A DNA stretch of 10,265 nucleotides, taken from positions 1 to 10,265 of the forward strand of contig CAYQTO010000138.1 in the NCBI GenBank assembly GCA_964420455.1, written 5' to 3'. Below, piece after piece: positions 1 through 7,496 of the stretch (the stretch's first letter is position 1; every line of letters starts with the position of its first letter). This stretch comes from CAYQTO01 sp964420455. GTDB taxonomy: Bacteria > Sumerlaeota > Sumerlaeia > SLMS01. A program made the position numbers and the translations under genes. Under the pieces are notes generated by a model. That model ran no database searches. It worked only from the letters and a program-made list of their open reading frames with translations, and was not told the DNA's origin.

Positions 1-1544
1 CAGTCCGGAGTCTCCACAAAGCAGTACACCAGAATATCGAGCGAGTGCGCCCCAAACTCGTTCAGCCACACATGGTAGTAGTCCTTCCGTGTATACGGAT
101 GCTGGCGGATGATCTCGCGGATGCCCTCGCAGAAGGTGTCTATACGCTCCGGCGGCGTATTGTAGGTGATGTTGATGTGGGTCTTGATGCGGCGATAGCG
201 GCGCTCGCCATAGTTGTCCACCATGGCCTTGATCAGGTTCGAGTTCGGGACGGAGAGAAGGGAATTGTAGAAGGTCCGGATGCGGGTGGACCGCAGGCCG
301 ATGGATTCGACAGTGCCATGGCGGCCGTCGACTTCAACCCAGTCGCCCGGCGCGAAGGGCCGATCCACCAGCACCGTAATGGACCCGAAAAGGTTCTCGA
401 TCGTATCCTTTGCGGCGAAGGCGAAGGCCAAGCCACCGATGCCAAGGCCCGCCAGCAACGACGCCACGTTCACGTTCAGGTTGTCCGCAACGAAGACCAA
501 CCCGAACGCAAAGACGAAGATCTTGGCCGCCTTGCGAATCAGCGGGATCAGGATTTCGTCGTACTTGTTCTTCGTCCTCGCCGCCCGCTTCTCGTAGATG
601 CGGGAAACGAAGTCGATGATCCCGAGCGCGGCGAGGATTCCCGCCAGCACGATCACGAAGACCGTGGCCACGTTGAGGATCGCGAAAACCCAGTCCTCGA
701 TGCCGAGGACGCGAAGAGTGGCAAACCAGAAAATTCCTGCCGCCGTCAGCCCGATCCAGCGGGCCATTCGCACGAGTTGCCCGGTATCGAAGCGCACCCG
801 TTCCTCGCGCAGATACCGCGTCACCATCAGTTGGATCATGCCCTGCAGGATCCGATCGATGATGATGCCCAAGAGGATCAGGAGGAAGATCGCGATCCAC
901 TGGAAGTCCTGGAGAACGAAGGTTCGCCGCTTGAGCGCCTCGGGAATCAGCTGACGTATGCGGAACTCGGTCGTGTCGGCGCTGACCCCCGCGACGGTCT
1001 CGCGGGGACCATACTCGTCCATGAGTTCAGGGATACTGGCGACCGTCTCCTTGCTGAAGAGCCAGAGCCCGTCGGGATTTCGGACCAGGATAATCCGGCC
1101 GGAGGGATCCCCGGGATACGTCCACTCGCCCCCCTCCACCTCCTCCGGGAGATCCTCGATCACAACGAACTCGATCCGGTTGAAGATCGAGTACAGGTTC
1201 TGGGCCCGCTGCGCCCCGATTTCGTCCCGGTTGATTTCCACGACGTCGCCAAGGTCCAGCGCCTGAATCGCGACCGCGAGTCTCTCGTCGTCCCCCATGT
1301 TATACGCCTTCATGTACGTCAGGAAGGTATCCATGGTGGCCCGCGGGGTGCCGAACCGCTCGATCTGGAGAGGGGTCGGACCGGAACCTTCGGGTGTCGG
1401 AGTGGCTGACGGGTCGACGCCTTCCGGAGCGGTTGTGGACTCCGTGGCCGGAGCAAGCGTCGGCATTGGCATCTGGGCCGGGGCCAGCCCGGCAACCATC
1501 AGACAAACGGATAACAAAAGGAGGAAGGAGGTGCGGAACATCAT
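1..1544 (-). CDS. MscS-family mechanosensitive ion channel with periplasmic N-terminal domain (3' end cut off)
   Basis: The product is a small-conductance mechanosensitive channel that would sit in the inner membrane and release solutes when membrane tension rises. In all, 514 codons are visible and the C-terminal cytoplasmic part lies beyond the left edge. Residues 1-24 form a Sec-type signal peptide ending in LAPAQ. A Thr/Pro-rich stretch (about 28-60) follows, then a soluble domain (about 65-185) beginning FGTPRATMDTFL, of a kind seen in multi-domain MscS proteins. Hydrophobic helices lie at about 213-233, 262-281, 285-312 and 337-355. The pore-lining helix (about 358-383) has the Gly/Ala pattern LLAGLGIGGLAFAFAAKD. 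It leads into the hallmark beta-domain with NLFGSITVLVDRPFAPGDWV, GTVESIGLRSTRIRT and SVPNSNLI. Two ATGs stand in tandem at 1544 and 1541, and no clear Shine-Dalgarno precedes them. The large protease gene lies 113 bp upstream on the same strand. The family is certain; the exact gating stimulus is not. Confidence 0.95.
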   Translation of the reverse strand, partial: MMFRTSFLLLLSVCLMVAGLAPAQMPMPTLAPATESTTAPEGVDPSATPTPEGSGPTPLQIERFGTPRATMDTFLTYMKAYNMGDDERLAVAIQALDLGDVVEINRDEIGAQRAQNLYSIFNRIEFVVIEDLPEEVEGGEWTYPGDPSGRIILVRNPDGLWLFSKETVASIPELMDEYGPRETVAGVSADTTEFRIRQLIPEALKRRTFVLQDFQWIAIFLLILLGIIIDRILQGMIQLMVTRYLREERVRFDTGQLVRMARWIGLTAAGIFWFATLRVLGIEDWVFAILNVATVFVIVLAGILAALGIIDFVSRIYEKRAARTKNKYDEILIPLIRKAAKIFVFAFGLVFVADNLNVNVASLLAGLGIGGLAFAFAAKDTIENLFGSITVLVDRPFAPGDWVEVDGRHGTVESIGLRSTRIRTFYNSLLSVPNSNLIKAMVDNYGERRYRRIKTHINITYNTPPERIDTFCEGIREIIRQHPYTRKDYYHVWLNEFGAHSLDILVYCFVETPD

Positions 1545-1550
1545 GCTTTT

Positions 1551-1558
1551 GGGGGGGG
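1551..1558 (-). repeat. Eight-base C homopolymer in the channel leader
   Basis: There is an uninterrupted run of eight G on the plus strand, which reads as eight C on the coding strand. It starts seven bases upstream of the channel's first ATG, where a ribosome binding site would be expected. The run replaces any purine-rich Shine-Dalgarno. Runs of this length can slip during replication, but no evidence here shows that this one varies. Confidence 0.6.
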
Positions 1559-1570
1559 AGAAAATGAGGA

Positions 1571-1597
1571 CCGCCCCGGGGTCGATCCCTGGGGCGG
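1571..1597 (-). terminator. GC-rich hairpin between protease and channel genes, possible terminator or leader structure
   Basis: The arms CCGCCCC and GGGGCGG pair over 7 bp. An inner 3 bp (GGG with CCC) follows after one A-C mismatch on the minus strand, around a 5-base loop. The hairpin begins 60 bp after the protease TAA stop. On the minus strand it is followed by TCCTCATTTTCT, which has only a four-T run, so it is a weak match to an intrinsic terminator. It also lies just 26 bp upstream of the channel ATG. If it ended transcription fully, little room would remain for a channel promoter. An attenuating, mRNA-stabilising or translation-modulating role is equally possible. Confidence 0.45.
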
Positions 1598-1657
1598 CAT
1601 CATCCTGCAGTTGATGAAGGGGGAAGCAAGGACCAATGGCCTCGCGCCCCCACGGGC

Positions 1658-4600
1658 TTATCTCGTCGGGGGATAGAGGGGTATATCGACCCGCTCCAGC
1701 CGCACGAGTTCCAGGAAAATCCCCGCGTTGGTCACCGTCCGTTGGGGGAAGGCATCAGCGGGATAGAAGGAAAGGAGGTCGAAGGATGCGAAGAGGCCGG
1801 CGAAGGAGGTGGGCACCTCCTCGAGGACGAGATAGACCTCCACGAGCCGCGGATCGCCGGAGGTCGGCACCACCACGGCGTCTCGGTTCGCCACGAGAAT
1901 CGCCGTCGACGACCGCTGGAAGTCGCTCGTGTTCAGCCGCAGCCGGAGGTCCGGAATCCTCATCGGATCCGACTCGCCATCGACGCGGATCTGGAAAAGG
2001 CCGCGATAAATCGCCGTCGGCGAGTCCTCCGTCAGCGCCGTGTCGGTGATGGGAACAAACGGGTCCGTGCCCCAGAAGCCGAACGTCTCCGCCCGGTCCA
2101 CCACGGACATGCCCAGACCGTTGGAAGTGAGGAGGAAGTTCGGCAGCGAAAGCGCCGTGACCGTCGGGCCTTGGAGAAACTGGTCGCGGTTCTCCTGCAC
2201 GTTGAGGTCCGCGTTATAGATGATGTTCGTGTCCTCAATAACCGTCAGGTCGTTCGCCCGGTCGTCGTCGAAGCGGTAGATCTCGATCTCCTCCAGCGCG
2301 ATGCCGCCGTTGGCCGCGTCCTCCGTGAGGAAGTTCAGCAGATCAAAGGACAGGAAGTACTTCCTGTCCTCGACGGGGAGTTGGAAGAGTTCCGTGGGCG
2401 GCTTGAAGAGGAGGTCGATGGCCTTGGGCGCATCGACATTTGGCGCCAGTGACAGGTCGCCCCGGCTGTTGGTCTCCACGGTGAAGGCGCTCTCGAAAGT
2501 GCGGCTGTTGAGACGCATACGGACCGTTGGGACCTCGGCGGCGGGTGTGCCAGCGCTCGCGCGGACATGCGCACGATACAGGTAGAGCGAGTCCGGGCTG
2601 ACCTGGAGCTGGCTGTCGGGCGAGCCCCAGAAGCCGAAGGTGTTGTTGTTGCCGGGCGAGCGGAGCGTCAGAGCACTGCGGCTCAGGGCCCGGTCGAAGA
2701 AGCTCGGCGAGGTCCCCGACACAAACCGCAGCACGCTCGTATCGAAGGTCACGTACCCCTCGATGCCCTGAACCGGCTGTCCGTTTGGATCGATGCGAAC
2801 CGTAATGGTAACCTGCTGGTTGGGCGCCACCGAGGCGGGAACACCGGAGAGGAACACGCGGGACGAGCCGCCCGGCGCCCCGGAGGTCCCGAGGATGGTG
2901 GGAAGCGCGTTCCCGAGCCCATCGAGGACGCGGGTCTCCCGCGGGGCCATGCCCTCGAGCCCAAGGCTCGGCGAGCCGGAGCCGATCCCAACGAACCGCA
3001 GCGTGGCCACCAGCGAGTCCGGATCCACCACCACGCGGTTGCTCCCCACAAGGAACCCGATCACGTCGTCCTCGATTTCGCGCGGCGTGCCGGAAACGGA
3101 CGTATAGCGCGAGATCGCCTGCGGATCGACATATCCGCCCGGATTGAACTCCCATCCCTCGGTGCCGGAGGAGAAATCGAGTCCGCCGACCAGGATCGCC
3201 TGGGCATCATTGACGGGGGTTGGGGTGACCGTCGGGGTGATGCTGGGGGCCGGCGTGATGATGATCTCCGGCGGATCCGGAAGCTCCGGCCGCTCGGCAA
3301 GGGGCTGGCGGAAGACCTTACCGATGTTCGGCGAGGACGTGAGGTTGATTTCATCGGTGAAGCCGACCCAGGCGAGGTCGCGGCCGTCGGGAGAAATCCG
3401 CCCGTAGCGCGCCGACGCGTCAAAGCCCGCGAACTGGGGCTGGAGGAGAACCTGACTGAAAATCGGCGTGTCGTTCACCGACGTCACCGTGTCAAGATTC
3501 TCGAGGATGAACAGGCGCGAGCCGGTTGATGGCTGGGCGGGGATGTCCACCACCGGGTTTCCATCCGGCCCGGGGATGATCGAATAGGCGGGCGGCACCG
3601 ACGCGTTCGCCGTAAAGATCACCCGCGGACGGCCGTCCGCATAGACCACATCGAAGTCGTAGAGATCGATGTTCTGCCATCCGTCCAGGATCGGCAGCAC
3701 CCGGTTCTCCGCCACCTGGTAGCCGAAGATGCGGCCGTTGCGCGTGGAGATATACAGGTTGAGGCTGGCGTCCTCGCCGGGCTGGGGATCCTTGAGCCGG
3801 GCGGCGAAGTAGATGAGGCCGGCGGACTCGTCGAAGAAGGGAAAGCGGAAGTCGGTCAGATACGGATGGTCGGGGCCGAGCACCGTTTCCACCTCGTTGT
3901 TGCCGTCCGGATCGATGTTCACGATCCGGAGGTAGTCCGGCCCCGTATAGACGACCTGGTTGCCGTTCTGGGCCCAGCTCGGGTCGCGGGCGCCGGCGGC
4001 CATCATTGGATCGACGATTTCCGTCACATTCAGGCCGTCATTCGTCAGCGTGAAGATGGCCCCGCCGTCCTGGTCCACGGTCGCAACGAGCCGCTCCTCG
4101 GTCGGATGGGCGCGAAGTCCGGTGAAGCTTCCCCCAAGGTTCAGGAAGCGGTTCACGACGGGCCGCGTCGCCGTCCCCCCGGTAATGTCCGCCGGGTCCG
4201 GGATGTAGCTGCGGAAGGGCTCCAGCGCCACGAGGAAGTCACCCGGCTGCGAGATGATCACGTCGTTCTTGGAAACGGACCACGTGGGAAAGAAGCCGTC
4301 GCCAATATCCTGGCGTGTCTCGTTCAGATAGGCCACATAACCCGGATCGATGAAGTAGGTGCGGAAGGCGCGCATCTGGAAGCCGAGGTGGTCGCGGAAA
4401 ACGTTGTTCTGCTGCGAGCGGTTCTCCGGGTCGTCCTCGATCGAGTAGGTCGGGAGGTAGGAATTTCCCGGCCGAAGCTGGACGTTGAACCGCACATTGC
4501 GCTGACTCGGCTTACCCGGCGGCACCATGAACCGGTACGTCCGGAGAACGACCTGGGATGCAGGGGGGAAGGGGTTGTAGGCATCGAGGCCCTCGCCCCA

Positions 4601-7348
4601 GAAGGGTGCGAAGATTGGGTTGGCCTCGTCACCGATATTGACCGTGGTCGAATTGACGAGTGGCGTCTTGGGCTCCAGCAGGCTGTCGCCGGTGATCCGG
4701 CCGGCCTCGTAGGTTACCTCGTCGCCCTCCTCCTCGCCAAAGAAGGTGACCTCGATGACAAGGGGATCGACATCAAGGGACTTGGCGTTCGGGACCCCTT
4801 CCTGGGTCGTGGTAACATTGGAGCTATTCTCAACACCCAGTTCGTGGGCGACCTCGATCTCGACGACGATCGGGACGCCGGCGGGCACGCCAGCCACCGG
4901 ATCGATCCCCATGGTGCCGGTGGAGGGGAGATCGTCGAGGCTGATGTCAGGGCTCAGGATACCGATGGTCTGACCGCGAAGGTACCGTCCGCCGGGATTG
5001 AAGAGAATGTCGTTCGGCGAGTCCTGGTCGGCCTGGTCGCCATCGGCGAGGGCCAGGCTGTCCGTCCAAACGAAGATCTCCGTCGGGTTTCCTTCTTCAT
5101 CGGGCACGGCGACAACCGGGGTGCCGTCCTCCTCGTAGATCGTGGTCACTCCACCGAGGAACGGGGAGATGGCGGCCTCGACCTCGTCCTCGCCTTCGCC
5201 AAAGGTGGTCACGATGCTGTTTTCCGGATCGGGGAACCAGCCGAGATCGAAGGCACCCACCTGCTCGGGATCGAGCGAGGCACCGGCGGGACCGATCTGG
5301 CCCCATTCATAATTGAGAAACGGAATGAGAGTCGACTCATAGGCGGAGTCGGGAGTTGTCAGGCCTTCGGGCCGTGCCAGGAGCCGGCCCACGTTTGGAC
5401 GGCCGAACCCGCGATACACGTCGTATTGATCGATATACACCAGCTGATCGAGCAGGTCCGAGTTTACAATGCCGTTCTCGTCGATGATGGCATCTCGGGA
5501 GAGACCTTGGGGGGCGGGGAAGCGGCCGGGCAGGTCGGAATAATTCTTCAGCGCCGCGAGGACACTGTTTGCGGGATTGTTGGGGTCACGGAAGAAGGGG
5601 GCGCGGGCGCGATAGCTCTCGCGCAGGGCGTTCTCGGGGCCAAAGGCACCCGTCAGGTCCGGGAACGTAAGCGGGTCGCGATTCAGCGGAACCAACTCGT
5701 CGTCGTAGCGGGCGTCCGAATACATGAGGGCGACAACGGCACCTGCCAGCGCGGTGGAGACGCTCGTCCCGTCCCACGCCTCCGCAACGGCGGTCGTGAT
5801 GCCCTCGATGCCGAGGACCGATCCGATCCCCGCGTAGTCGCCGCTCTCATTCCCTTCCTGGTCCGCCGAGCCGACGGAAATCCCCCGCCGTCCGCTGATG
5901 TCCGTTGTCACCATCCCGGTTCCCAGCGTCGGGAAGCCGGTGGTGTCGCCCACATAGCCCGGCATGGAGAAGTCCACCCCGGCGCCTCCGAAGTTCGACT
6001 GCGGCACCCGGTTGCCTTCCGACGTGACGCCGCCGACTGCAAGCGTCCACGGGGAGGAAGCCGGGTATTCCACCTGCGAGTAGCGGTTGCCCGCTGCAGC
6101 CACATTGGTGGTTCCAAGGCCGTTGCGGCCCGACTCGAAGCTCGCCCGCAGGGCGGCCTCCACCTCTGCAAGCGCGGCGAACCCGTCAGGAGTCAGAAGT
6201 CCATAGGGGTGCACATTCACATCGATGTCGCCGAAGGTCGAATCCTCAAAGGCGGCAATCAGTTGCACGTTGGTGGTTGTGTAGGATTCTGAGAAGACGC
6301 GGGAGGCGTAGATTCTCGCACCGGGGGCCCCACCAACGATCCCCAGCCCATTGACCTGGGCGGCAATAAGGCCGGCCATTGCGGTCCCATGCACGTTCAG
6401 GAGATTTGCCGTGTTGGCGAGCGGGGGGTTGGGAAGCCCGGCGTCGATCGCGTCGAAGCCGGCAACCGCGCCGAAGGCCGCGGCAAGGTCCGGATGGGCG
6501 ATCTCGATGCCGGAGTCGAACACCGCGACGGTGACCGTGTCGCTCCCGAAGGGCGACACCCCGGCGGTCTGGTTGTACATCCACCCGCGGGGAGCGTCGA
6601 TGTCCTCGTCCGGCGTCCCGAAACCGAAGTTGGTATTTGTGGGCGAGTTCCAAAGGTACCACTGGTATTCGACAAAGAGAGGATCGGTGACCTCGAGGGA
6701 GTTCGTCGAGAGGGCCGGGCGTCCCGTCAGCGTCATTTCCTGGATGGCGGTGCGGAGGAAGGCGTTCTCCTCCACCAGGCCATTGAGGCCGCCCTCGCGC
6801 AGGACGTCCGGGTCTTCAAAAGTCCTGAGGATGACGCGGCCGGAGGGAAGCTCTCGGACGGCTTCGAAGCCGGTCGCCTCGAACCATTCCGTCTTGGCGC
6901 GTTCGGTCGTCGCTGGATCGAACTCGACCAGCAACCGGTCCGTATAGACAGTCATCAGGTCCGGGTGGGGGTTGGCATTGGGGTGGAGGACGGTGCGCAA
7001 CCCGGTGACGGGGAGCGACTCCGACGAGGCGAGAGCGCGGGCGAGTTCCCTCCGCGGTGCCTCGAGCACCACCAGGCCGGTATCCGGGAAAACCTTGACG
7101 AGGCGGAATCCGAGTCCTTCGGCGTCGCCGGCAGCGCGGTCCATCAGGGCCTTCTGGCCGACGGAGTCATCGTAGCGGATGGCCGTGAATCGCGTACTGG
7201 CGACCAACGCCCCAACTGCCTCGTTGCTCAGGGGCGAGATTCCCGCTGGCCGCGCGGTCTCGACCGGGGGAGTGGAGGCTTGGGCACCCGAGACGATCAG
7301 GGCCGCCGACAGAGCGGAGGGCACCACCACATTGCGCAAGCAGATCAT
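1658..7348 (-). CDS. Giant secreted subtilisin-like serine protease (S8) with propeller and C-terminal jelly-roll-like repeats
   Basis: This 1,896-residue protein is a predicted secreted S8 endopeptidase. I chose the ATG at 7348 because GAGG lies 6 bp upstream and a signal peptide follows at once (1-25, ending SGAQA). An ATG at 7420 would put 24 basic residues before that leader. Two similar propeptide-like modules occupy about 53-124 and 137-202. The catalytic domain (about 225-550) holds Asp278 in FDSGIEIAHPDL, His320 in NVHGTAMAG, oxyanion Asn421 in AAAGN and Ser529 in GTSVSTALAG, so it should be active. The usual Pro after the Ser motif is absent. Residues about 550-1065 are acidic and unassigned. 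A TolB/PD40-like propeller covers about 1067-1346 (RDPSWAQNGNQVVYTG, ISPDGRDLAWVG), and a Thr-Pro linker about 1354-1379. A cohesin-like segment lies at about 1495-1552, and TFGFWG jelly-roll-like modules run to the end. There is no dockerin, PEP-CTERM, LPXTG or type IX sorting tail. Cleavage or binding of extracellular polymers is inferred; the substrate is unknown. Confidence 0.93.
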   Translation of the reverse strand: MICLRNVVVPSALSAALIVSGAQASTPPVETARPAGISPLSNEAVGALVASTRFTAIRYDDSVGQKALMDRAAGDAEGLGFRLVKVFPDTGLVVLEAPRRELARALASSESLPVTGLRTVLHPNANPHPDLMTVYTDRLLVEFDPATTERAKTEWFEATGFEAVRELPSGRVILRTFEDPDVLREGGLNGLVEENAFLRTAIQEMTLTGRPALSTNSLEVTDPLFVEYQWYLWNSPTNTNFGFGTPDEDIDAPRGWMYNQTAGVSPFGSDTVTVAVFDSGIEIAHPDLAAAFGAVAGFDAIDAGLPNPPLANTANLLNVHGTAMAGLIAAQVNGLGIVGGAPGARIYASRVFSESYTTTNVQLIAAFEDSTFGDIDVNVHPYGLLTPDGFAALAEVEAALRASFESGRNGLGTTNVAAAGNRYSQVEYPASSPWTLAVGGVTSEGNRVPQSNFGGAGVDFSMPGYVGDTTGFPTLGTGMVTTDISGRRGISVGSADQEGNESGDYAGIGSVLGIEGITTAVAEAWDGTSVSTALAGAVVALMYSDARYDDELVPLNRDPLTFPDLTGAFGPENALRESYRARAPFFRDPNNPANSVLAALKNYSDLPGRFPAPQGLSRDAIIDENGIVNSDLLDQLVYIDQYDVYRGFGRPNVGRLLARPEGLTTPDSAYESTLIPFLNYEWGQIGPAGASLDPEQVGAFDLGWFPDPENSIVTTFGEGEDEVEAAISPFLGGVTTIYEEDGTPVVAVPDEEGNPTEIFVWTDSLALADGDQADQDSPNDILFNPGGRYLRGQTIGILSPDISLDDLPSTGTMGIDPVAGVPAGVPIVVEIEVAHELGVENSSNVTTTQEGVPNAKSLDVDPLVIEVTFFGEEEGDEVTYEAGRITGDSLLEPKTPLVNSTTVNIGDEANPIFAPFWGEGLDAYNPFPPASQVVLRTYRFMVPPGKPSQRNVRFNVQLRPGNSYLPTYSIEDDPENRSQQNNVFRDHLGFQMRAFRTYFIDPGYVAYLNETRQDIGDGFFPTWSVSKNDVIISQPGDFLVALEPFRSYIPDPADITGGTATRPVVNRFLNLGGSFTGLRAHPTEERLVATVDQDGGAIFTLTNDGLNVTEIVDPMMAAGARDPSWAQNGNQVVYTGPDYLRIVNIDPDGNNEVETVLGPDHPYLTDFRFPFFDESAGLIYFAARLKDPQPGEDASLNLYISTRNGRIFGYQVAENRVLPILDGWQNIDLYDFDVVYADGRPRVIFTANASVPPAYSIIPGPDGNPVVDIPAQPSTGSRLFILENLDTVTSVNDTPIFSQVLLQPQFAGFDASARYGRISPDGRDLAWVGFTDEINLTSSPNIGKVFRQPLAERPELPDPPEIIITPAPSITPTVTPTPVNDAQAILVGGLDFSSGTEGWEFNPGGYVDPQAISRYTSVSGTPREIEDDVIGFLVGSNRVVVDPDSLVATLRFVGIGSGSPSLGLEGMAPRETRVLDGLGNALPTILGTSGAPGGSSRVFLSGVPASVAPNQQVTITVRIDPNGQPVQGIEGYVTFDTSVLRFVSGTSPSFFDRALSRSALTLRSPGNNNTFGFWGSPDSQLQVSPDSLYLYRAHVRASAGTPAAEVPTVRMRLNSRTFESAFTVETNSRGDLSLAPNVDAPKAIDLLFKPPTELFQLPVEDRKYFLSFDLLNFLTEDAANGGIALEEIEIYRFDDDRANDLTVIEDTNIIYNADLNVQENRDQFLQGPTVTALSLPNFLLTSNGLGMSVVDRAETFGFWGTDPFVPITDTALTEDSPTAIYRGLFQIRVDGESDPMRIPDLRLRLNTSDFQRSSTAILVANRDAVVVPTSGDPRLVEVYLVLEEVPTSFAGLFASFDLLSFYPADAFPQRTVTNAGIFLELVRLERVDIPLYPPTR
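1685..2137 (-). repeat. Protein-level repeat: last TFGFWG jelly-roll-like module of the protease
   Basis: This segment encodes about residues 1738-1888 of the protease. It shares ordered motifs with the module at 2267-2692: TFGFWG; a run ending in Tyr-Arg then a hydrophobic strand (IYRGLFQIRV); RLRLNTSDF; a VANRD turn; SFDLLSF; and a closing strand FLELVRLERVD. The order and closing strand resemble beta-sandwich carbohydrate-binding modules of the CBM4/9 type, but I cannot assign a named family. It ends eight codons before the stop. Confidence 0.75.
2267..2692 (-). repeat. Protein-level repeat: TFGFWG jelly-roll-like module
   Basis: This segment encodes about residues 1553-1694 of the protease. 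It carries NTFGFWGSPD, then SLYLYRAHVRA, VRMRLNSRTF, TNSRGDLSL, SFDLLNF and a closing LEEIEIYRFD strand, the same order as in the module that follows. The TFGFWG motifs of the two copies are 185 residues apart. The copies differ strongly at the residue level, so the duplication is old. Confidence 0.75.
2693..2866 (-). other. Cohesin-like segment within the protease
   Basis: Residues about 1495-1552 contain a pattern typical of cohesin-type beta-sandwiches: VAPNQQVTITVRI, then a short loop, then GIEGYVTFDTSVLRFVSG. In known proteins this fold often occurs in secreted, multi-module enzymes and surface proteins. Only the first half of a normal cohesin length is visible before the next module begins, so it may be a partial or divergent domain. 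The call rests on pattern resemblance alone. Confidence 0.5.
2981..3184 (-). repeat. Degenerate third copy of the TFGFWG-type module
   Basis: Residues about 1389-1456 begin LDFSSGTEGWEF, the typical opening of a jelly-roll binding module, directly after the Thr-Pro linker. They continue to IGFLVGSNRVVVDPDSL, which lines up with FGFWGSPDSQLQVSPDSL in the next copy, followed by a hydrophobic strand. The second half of the module is missing and the cohesin-like segment follows instead. I read it as a truncated copy, with moderate confidence. Confidence 0.5.
3305..4150 (-). other. TolB/PD40-like beta-propeller region of the protease
   Basis: Residues about 1067-1346 contain several WD40-like PD40 blade signatures: LRAHPTEERLVATVDQDG, RDPSWAQNGNQVVYTG followed by LRIVNIDPDG, a diverged blade with GLIYFAARLKDP followed by LYISTRNG, and YGRISPDGRDLAWVG. 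Such propellers mediate protein or glycan contacts in TolB, in DPP-type peptidases and in many secreted proteins. Here the propeller lies about 540 residues after the catalytic Ser, so it is not a DPP-like gating propeller placed before the catalytic domain. The blade count cannot be fixed by eye. Confidence 0.7.
6743..6940 (-). repeat. Second propeptide-like module of the protease
   Basis: Residues about 137-202 begin DRLLVEFDPATTERAK and continue to GFEAVRELPSGRVILRTF and a closing GLVEENAFLRTAI. This is the usual shape of the inhibitory and chaperone prodomain directly ahead of S8 catalytic domains in fervidolysin-like proteases. It should be removed on maturation. It resembles the module just upstream. 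Confidence 0.65.
6977..7192 (-). repeat. First propeptide-like module of the protease
   Basis: Residues about 53-124 contain FTAIRYDDSVGQKAL, then GFRLVKVFPDTGLVVLEAP and a closing GLRTVLHPN. The core E-x-x-GF-x-x-V-[KR]-x-x-P-x-G-x-V-[VI]-L is the same as in the module at 6743-6940. This suggests the prodomain was duplicated in tandem. Confidence 0.55.
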
Positions 7349-7496
7349 ACGGATCCTCGGAGGTCGGGGCTTGGGGCTAACCCTAGTAATGCCAGAGCCT
7401 AGTCGGGCTGCCCTTCCCATGGTGTGTTGCGTTCCGGGAAGTTAAAAACGCTCCCCAAGCAGGGCAAGTCCTATATCGGCCCGGAAAATCGCGTCC
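7349..7496. other. Divergent intergenic region between the protease and the permease fusion
   Basis: This 148-bp gap must hold the 5' signals of the protease (leftward) and probably of the permease fusion (rightward). I see no convincing -35/-10 pair in either direction. TATATC at 7472-7477 is a weak -10-like match for the rightward gene, with no good -35. An 8-bp inverted repeat, GCTTGGGG at 7369-7376 and CCCCAAGC at 7453-7460, brackets the central part. It could be a regulatory site but is short enough to be chance in GC-rich DNA. Confidence 0.4.
7354..7358 (-). promoter_or_regulatory. Ribosome binding site of the protease gene
   Basis: GAGGA on the minus strand lies with its GAGG core 6 bases before the ATG at 7348. 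It is the only Shine-Dalgarno-like match near a start codon that is followed directly by a signal peptide. It therefore decides the start in favour of 7348 over the upstream in-frame ATG at 7420. Confidence 0.7.

Noticed and set aside
45..1409. A 454-codon plus-strand open frame opposite the channel gene.
   Set aside because: It is codon-aligned antisense to a clear MscS protein. Its translation is charged and low in hydrophobic structure, with no family motif.
3866..6292. An 808-codon open frame on the plus strand opposite the protease.
   Set aside because: Its codons are aligned base for base with the protease codons, so it stays open simply because the protease rarely uses TTA, CTA or TCA. 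The translation has no recognisable domain, while the protease frame has a full S8 triad.
7349..7420. The upstream in-frame ATG of the protease at 7420.
   Set aside because: It would add 24 basic, Pro-rich residues in front of a normal signal peptide, whereas the ATG at 7348 has GAGG at a good distance.
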